A stretch of 9,504 nucleotides of DNA from CAZLGO01 sp964559295 (GTDB lineage: Archaea; Methanobacteriota; Methanobacteria; Methanobacteriales; Methanobacteriaceae). The stretch is from assembly GCA_964559295.1 (NCBI GenBank), contig CAZLGO010000069.1:1-9504 (forward strand). Reading direction: 5' to 3'. Shown here piece after piece: positions 6,069 through 9,504 of this stretch. A program made the translations under genes and the position numbers. Below the pieces are notes generated by a model that did no database searches, was not told the origin of the DNA, and saw only the letters and a list, made by a program, of their open reading frames with translations. How positions within the stretch are numbered: the first letter of the stretch is position 1; each line of letters begins with the position of its first letter.

Positions 6069-6512
6069 ATGGTGGTAAGTTATAAACACACACAGATAGG
6101 TTATATGATTTTGATTCCGGTTTTAATTGTTTTAATTATCCTTGGATACATTTTCACAGTTCTTTTACCTGCATTCCAGTGGGCAGGTTATATAACCATT
6201 ATCATCCTGTTAATAGCTCTAGTCTTATTCGCCAGTTTAACCGTGATAATTGAAAACACTCTTCTGAAAATACGGTTTGGAATAGGACTTATCAGAAAAA
6301 AATTTCCTCTTGAGGAGTTTGAGCTGGTGGGTGTAGTCAAAAGCCCTTGGTATTATGGATGGGGAATTCGTATAATCCCGAATGGTACTCTTTATAATGT
6401 TTCTGGTTCTTATTCAGTGGAGCTGCGTAGGAATGATGGATCGATAGTTAGAATTGGCAGCGACGAACCAGAGAAACTGGAAAAAGCGATCAGGGAATCT
6501 ATGAGATCGTAA
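6069..6512 (+). CDS. Two-TM membrane protein with a C-terminal PH-like domain
   Basis: This is a 147-residue protein with a start fixed by GGAGGAG at 6058-6064, four bases before ATG. Two hydrophobic helices lie at about 10-33 and 38-61, with only a short turn between them. The remaining about 80 residues look like a small bacterial PH-type beta domain followed by a helix: IRFGIGLIRKKFPLEEF, then SYSVELRRNDGSIVRI, then EPEKLEKAIRES. That pattern, with a strand pair carrying a 'basic residue, N-D-G' turn and a final helix, is common in short membrane PH-like proteins. It stands alone between two terminators. An ATATAT element at 6016-6021 may be its TATA box. The function is unknown. A second PH-domain membrane protein lies at 8489-9097, but their sequences are not obviously similar. 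Confidence 0.85.
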   Translation: MVVSYKHTQIGYMILIPVLIVLIILGYIFTVLLPAFQWAGYITIIILLIALVLFASLTVIIENTLLKIRFGIGLIRKKFPLEEFELVGVVKSPWYYGWGIRIIPNGTLYNVSGSYSVELRRNDGSIVRIGSDEPEKLEKAIRESMRS

Positions 6513-6534
6513 CAATTCCTAAAAACCGCATTTT

Positions 6535-6558
6535 CAAGATAGGTTATCTTGTTTATTT
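6535..6558 (+). terminator. Hairpin terminator after the two-TM gene
   Basis: CAAGATA (6535-6541) and TATCTTG (6545-6551) are exact inverted repeats around a three-base GGT loop, followed at once by TTTATTT. It starts 23 bases past the stop at 6512 and matches a hairpin plus U-tract terminator. Confidence 0.6.
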
Positions 6559-6579
6559 AGGATAGCGAAAGGAAACACA

Positions 6580-6587
6580 TTTAAAAT
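6580..6587 (+). promoter_or_regulatory. Candidate TATA box of an intergenic small RNA
   Basis: TTTAAAAT is preceded by purine-rich GAAAGGAAACACA, a fair TFB recognition element. It would start a transcript near 6608, just upstream of the hairpin at 6625. It does not fit the next reading frame, which begins over 200 bases later. Confidence 0.35.
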
Positions 6588-6607
6588 CATGGAAGAAAGC
6601 ACATAAA

Positions 6608-6732
6608 TCACTAGTTCCCTTAAGGAGCTATTGTTCCACAAAAGCTCTGAAAATTGCATATCGTCTAAAAAGCATGGATATCAATAATAAATAAATCAAA
6701 CCATTATAATAAAGACTGATATGGTTTTTTTA
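6608..6732 (+). ncRNA. Candidate small RNA of about 125 bases
   Basis: The stretch lies between a TATA-like box (6580-6587) and a hairpin with T-tract (6698-6732). Inside it GAGCT-A-TTGT (6625-6634) pairs with ACAA-A-AGCTC (6638-6647) around a TCC loop, nine pairs with one A-A mismatch. No ORF of note is present. The arrangement of promoter, structured body and terminator suggests an independent RNA, but all three elements are individually modest and the boundaries are guesses. I do not recognise an RNA family; no C/D-box or tRNA signature was found. Confidence 0.25.
6698..6732 (+). terminator. Hairpin and T-tract, possible terminator
   Basis: AAACCAT (6698-6704) pairs with ATGGTTT (6721-6727) across a 16-base loop and runs into TTTTT. 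The stem has seven pairs. It would end the candidate small RNA or act as a back-up terminator for the two-TM gene. Confidence 0.4.
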
Positions 6733-6791
6733 TTTCAGTGCTTTTTGATAAATTTGGATGCTAAATTATTAACAAAATAGGCGGATTTATT

Positions 6792-7614
6792 TTGAAGGAT
6801 AAATCGGTTGAAGTTGTGGTCTTCACATTCATTACTTAACAGAAGGGAAAAAGGAGACCCTGTCCTGTTACTTCATGGTGGAGATCTTGATTCAGCCTCA
6901 ATTTCCTATGATTTAGCATCGACCTCCTTTCAAAACACTTCAGGATATTGCCCCAGATTTACCTAGATATAGTGAGAATGATAAACCAAGGATAGAATAT
7001 ACCACAGACTACTACATCAATTTTTTGGGACATTTATGATGTATTGGACATAAAAAAGGCAGATCTTGTGGGTCTTCCGATGGTAGGATTATAGTTAGGC
7101 TTTGCTTTTTAATCACCTTTAAGGATCAGAAAACTCGTTCTAGCGGACACCTATAGCCTAAGAGACGATACCCTGGAAAATACTATCTTACCTTGTGATA
7201 AAGCTTCCTTTTTTAGTGAGATGTTATGGATGAGCCTGCGCAGGAGTAAGAGGATGATAAGTTGGGGACTTGGTAATGTTATCCATGATCCCATTAATTA
7301 ACGTGGACCCATAGATGAAGTTTACCAGACAATGAAAAAACCAGGGATCGAGGGGATTCACATCTTGACAGAAAACGAGAGATGTTGGAGAGGCCTTAAA
7401 TTAAACTACCTCAATAGGCTTTCTGAAATCAAAATTCCAACCTTAATTCTTCATGGCAGGGATGATAAATATGTCTCTGTTTCTTGAACTCAGAGGGCTC
7501 AAAGGTTAATAAAAGATCCGAAGTGATTGTTTTTTCAGAGTGGCATTGGCTCCCACAAGAGAAGACTGAGAGTTTAATCTGATAATTTTAAGATTTTTAA
7601 AAGACGATAACTAA
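6792..7614 (+). pseudogene. Decayed alpha/beta hydrolase
   Basis: A full-length alpha/beta hydrolase of about 270 residues can be read if frames are switched. From TTG 6792 (AGGCGG box at 6779-6784) the pieces are HYLTEG (6830), the oxyanion-region GDPVLLLHGG, IAPDLPRYSEND, INFLGHL with a stop at 7037, DVLDIKKADLVGL from 7038, RKLVLADTYSLRDD, LSEIKIPTLILHGRDDKY (acid residue, near 7461) and EWHWLPQE (His codon 7544-7546), ending TAA 7612. Lesions include at least four frame changes and stops at 7037, 7092, 7110, 7299, 7485 and 7524. The nucleophile elbow GxSxG now reads GLPMVG (7071-7088), so the catalytic serine codon has become proline. The substrate of the ancestor cannot be told. Family confidence is high because order, spacing and motifs all fit. 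Confidence 0.88.
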
Positions 7615-7644
7615 ATATAAAGACGTTTGAGGGATTAGAATTTT

Positions 7645-7740
7645 ATGGATTCAGAATTTTTTTTGAATACCGAACCGCATCATGAAGATGATAAATTGGT
7701 GGATTTTAATGTATCAGTAAACATCAAACAAATCCCCTAA
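7645..7740 (+). CDS. Possible 31-residue acidic small ORF
   Basis: ATG 7645 opens 31 codons to TAA 7738-7740, beginning MDSEFFLNTEPHHEDD. It has a GAGGGAT box at 7629-7635, nine bases upstream, and a TAAATATAAA element at 7612-7621 that could be a TATA box. Its last 27 bases overlap the 3' end of the UPF0280 gene on the other strand. No hydrophobic segment or known family is seen. It could be a truncated gene start left beside the decayed hydrolase. Confidence 0.25.
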   Translation: MDSEFFLNTEPHHEDDKLVDFNVSVNIKQIP

Positions 7741-8442
7741 AACCACCTTCTTATCTGTCTTTATGATTTTAGGGATCTTACCAACAGTTCCAGCAGACTC
7801 TCCAACCACAATCAGGGCTCCTCTCATGAATTTTTTATAATTTTCTGCCTTTTCAAGAGAATTACAAACAGCATCCATATCTAAATCACCAACAGCCTCA
7901 TTTGCAATGGATGTTGCAAGCGCGTCTGCAATACTTGCTTCATCTGCAAATACAGTTACAGAATCTGCCCTTCCAAGGCTTATTGAATGTCCAACAGTTC
8001 CAGAAGAGGTACATATGCCCATTGGCGTCTTATCATGTTTTATCTTAAACCCGATTTCACCTGATAAGGAAGATGATCCTGCATACAAACCGGTTATAAC
8101 ATCTTTATTGGTTTTAAGAGCTATATCACCACCATTATCTACGATTACATACTTTGCATTTTTTTTGACCAAAAATTCCATTGAAAGTTGGGATATTGTT
8201 CCTGCAACAGATGCCATAGGACCAACATTTGCTATTCTTCCAGCTCTCACCATGAGTCTCACTATAAAAGGCGCATCTTTGGCTGTCAATGGTTCAAAGC
8301 TTGTTAAAAAATCATTATTCTTAAGGATGTAATCTTTAAGTTCCATACGTTTTTTTATGATAAAATCCACAAGTCCATGTCTTATAAGATCCGTCTTAAG
8401 GAGTATGTTTGTCTCTTCAACTCTAATTTTTTCTGCTATCAT
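7714..8442 (-). CDS. UPF0280 family protein (ApbE-like fold)
   Basis: UPF0280 proteins are found in methanogens and some other prokaryotes, are related to the ApbE (FAD:protein FMN transferase) fold, and have no settled function. The start at ATG 8442 gives 242 residues, the usual length. Visible family motifs are SFEPLTAKDAPFIVRLMVRA (48-67), NVGPMASVAG (72-81), VDNGGDI (101-107), GICTSSGTVGHSISLGRADS (142-161) and ADALATSIANEA (182-193). The minus frame stays open further upstream to 8772, but that part overlaps the start of the divergent membrane protein gene and has no family resemblance. No Shine-Dalgarno box precedes 8442. A TTTATAA element about 20 bases before the ATG and a TATATAT about 30 bases before it fit leaderless expression. 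The family is firm; its activity is unknown. Confidence 0.92.
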   Translation of the reverse strand: MIAEKIRVEETNILLKTDLIRHGLVDFIIKKRMELKDYILKNNDFLTSFEPLTAKDAPFIVRLMVRAGRIANVGPMASVAGTISQLSMEFLVKKNAKYVIVDNGGDIALKTNKDVITGLYAGSSSLSGEIGFKIKHDKTPMGICTSSGTVGHSISLGRADSVTVFADEASIADALATSIANEAVGDLDMDAVCNSLEKAENYKKFMRGALIVVGESAGTVGKIPKIIKTDKKVVLGDLFDVY

Positions 8443-8488
8443 TGGATATATATTATTATAAAGTGCATATATATTATGTGTGGTTAAA
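8443..8488. promoter_or_regulatory. Compact divergent promoter of UPF0280 and the PH-domain gene
   Basis: The 37 to 46 bases between the two starts are almost pure TATA-like sequence: ATATATATTATTATAAAG on the plus strand at 8446-8463 and CATATATATT at 8466-8475. There is room for one TATA box each, at about -25 to -30 of the two start codons, and no room for Shine-Dalgarno leaders. Both genes are therefore probably leaderless or nearly so, with overlapping promoters. Confidence 0.5.
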
Positions 8489-9097
8489 ATGCTAAGGAGG
8501 AGCATAAGGAGATTTCCATCTGAAGAAGAAACCTTGTTTGAGACCAATCCACGACTTTTTATAAATCTGAAATCAACTCTGATCAAAATAATCATTGTTT
8601 TTTTGATTATATATTTTTTCAGTCTTATATTAACAGCAGTAGCAAGCCTGCAAACGTATCTTGTAAAGATCGTGCAACTTCCCCTTGGAGAGATAACTGT
8701 TATCGTGTTTCTGGTTCTTATTTTTGCCTTGATCCTGTGGGTCGTCTGGGACTTCCTATCATGGAGATCCACAAAATATATCCTTACAAATTACAGAATA
8801 ATTGTAAAAAAGGGCATCATAAGCAAAACCAGAACTTACATCCACTACAACAAAATTCAAGATATCACTGTATCTCAAACTCTAATTCAAAGACTTTTTT
8901 CCTGCGGAAACATCGAAATATTTGGGGGACACGAAGCCACACGACTTTTTCTTAGGGATATCCCAAATCCAGCTAGGATCGAAAGGATGATAAACCAGAT
9001 GATCGAACTTGGAACATTTAAAGAACCATCAAAGACCAAAAAAATCCCAAAAGAACCACCAAGACTTTTTAGAGATTACAGAAAATTCGGGAGATAG
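8489..9097 (+). CDS. Bacterial PH domain (bPH2, YdbS/DUF304-type) membrane protein
   Basis: The protein has 202 residues from ATG 8489; GTG 8480 would add three residues, and without a ribosome binding site the choice is open. A basic N-terminus (LRRSIRRFPSEEETLFETNP) leads to two transmembrane helices (about 32-54 and 67-92), then a classic DUF304 PH domain (about 93-174): TKYILTNYRIIVKKGIISK, YIHYNKIQDITVSQTLIQRL, FSCGNIEIFGG and a closing helix NPARIERMINQMIE. A basic, proline-rich tail follows (KEPSKTKKIPKEPPR). Proteins of this layout sit in the membrane with the PH domain in the cytoplasm; their role is largely unknown. It diverges from UPF0280. A typical 'IqdI.v.Q..iqR.f..G.I' signature makes the family call secure. 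Confidence 0.92.
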   Translation: MLRRSIRRFPSEEETLFETNPRLFINLKSTLIKIIIVFLIIYFFSLILTAVASLQTYLVKIVQLPLGEITVIVFLVLIFALILWVVWDFLSWRSTKYILTNYRIIVKKGIISKTRTYIHYNKIQDITVSQTLIQRLFSCGNIEIFGGHEATRLFLRDIPNPARIERMINQMIELGTFKEPSKTKKIPKEPPRLFRDYRKFGR

Positions 9098-9140
9098 TCA
9101 GCTGAATTATATCTCATTGTTTTTGAAGATTGATCACAAG

Positions 9141-9150
9141 CTTTTTAAAA
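9141..9150 (+). promoter_or_regulatory. Possible TATA box of the reductase gene
   Basis: CTTTTTAAAA lies about 55 bases before ATG 9202 and 110 before ATG 9256. A start near 9172 would leave a leader for either codon. Confidence 0.3.
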
Positions 9151-9255
9151 GAAATGCACGAAACCTTCTTTATGGTGATACACGGTAAAATTACACGATA
9201 AATGGATAAAAAAGTATTTAGAGATACCTGTGATCTGAACAAGGATAAGATTGAT

Positions 9256-9504
9256 ATGAAAGATTATGATGTTGTTGTTGTGGGTGCTGGACCTGTTGGT
9301 TCAACCTTTGCAAGGTATATAGCAAAAAAGGGATTTAATGTTGGCATATTGGAGAAGAAAAAAGAGGTTGGTATCCCTCTACAATGTGCTGGACTTGTAA
9401 GCAAGAAGATAGAAGATGTAAACATTTTGCCTGATGAATTCATAATAAACAAGATAAAAGGAGCTTATCTACATTCTCCTTCAGGTTTAAGGCTTTCGGT
9501 TGCC
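9256..9504 (+). CDS. Geranylgeranyl reductase family flavoprotein, N-terminal part (runs off the window)
   Basis: This family includes digeranylgeranylglycerophospholipid reductase, which saturates the isoprenoid chains of archaeal membrane lipids using FAD. Only the first 83 codons are present. They show the FAD-binding beta-alpha-beta start KDYDVVVVGAGPVGSTFARY, with the dinucleotide motif GAGPVG, then a strand ending ILEKKKEVG and the family motif IPLQCAGLVS, whose cysteine is conserved in these reductases. The frame continues past 9504. ATG 9256 is preferred because family members begin just before the dinucleotide motif. An in-frame ATG at 9202 would add 18 mostly charged residues; neither has a strong ribosome binding site. 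The family is clear. Which reductase it is (lipid or other prenyl substrate) cannot be told from the fragment. Confidence 0.88.
   Translation, partial: MKDYDVVVVGAGPVGSTFARYIAKKGFNVGILEKKKEVGIPLQCAGLVSKKIEDVNILPDEFIINKIKGAYLHSPSGLRLSVA

Noticed and set aside
7907..8332. 141-codon plus-strand ORF opposite UPF0280
   Set aside because: It covers the conserved motifs of UPF0280 in antisense and has no ribosome binding site or family features.
8443..8772. N-terminal extension of the UPF0280 frame by about 110 residues
   Set aside because: It overlaps the start of the divergent bPH2 gene, has no family similarity, and the family's normal start fits ATG 8442.
1..9504. CRISPR array, tRNA, rRNA, insertion sequence or attachment site
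   Set aside because: No regularly spaced repeats, no T-loop GGTTCRANNCC outside coding sequence, no transposase motifs and no terminal repeats were seen on either strand.

Overview
The window is archaeal. It encodes a proteasome-activating nucleotidase (PAN), archaeal MBF1, a UPF0280 family protein and a geranylgeranyl reductase-type flavoprotein. It has TTTAAATA-like TATA boxes and strong GGAGGTGA-type ribosome binding sites, and it is AT-rich. PAN plus UPF0280 plus the lipid reductase points to a euryarchaeal methanogen or a relative such as an anaerobic methane oxidiser. The genus cannot be told from this sequence.

Layout. Positions 1-703 are gene-poor and hold a broken N-terminal piece of a carboxymuconolactone decarboxylase-like gene, a possible 35-residue hydrophobic ORF on the minus strand, and an 8-bp hairpin. 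Positions 704-3812 form a tight three-gene plus-strand operon: a Mur ligase family protein, a small membrane-anchored protein that reads like a single POTRA domain, and a 414-residue secreted or anchored protein with an extracytoplasmic zinc ribbon and no family I recognise. Positions 3813-4119 are an unexplained interval with a good TATA box, a long open frame without a start codon, and a possible hydrophobic micro-ORF opposite it.

Positions 4120-5925 hold aMBF1 (minus) and PAN (plus), transcribed divergently around one perfectly palindromic TATA box. PAN is followed by a hairpin and T-tract. Positions 6069-6512 encode a two-TM protein with a PH-like tail, followed by a hairpin terminator. 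Positions 6513-6791 may encode a small RNA with its own TATA box, hairpin and terminator. Positions 6792-7614 are a clearly decayed alpha/beta hydrolase gene whose nucleophile elbow is lost. UPF0280 (minus) and a YdbS-type bacterial PH domain membrane protein (plus) diverge from a TATA-dense spacer of about 40 bp. The window ends inside the reductase gene.

The most interesting unit is the Mur ligase / POTRA-like / zinc-ribbon operon. It pairs a cytoplasmic amide-bond ligase with two envelope proteins, so a cell-envelope or surface-polymer role is the natural inference; the substrate is unknown. The other notable features are the symmetric aMBF1-PAN promoter, the two PH-like membrane proteins, and the number of decaying genes close together.
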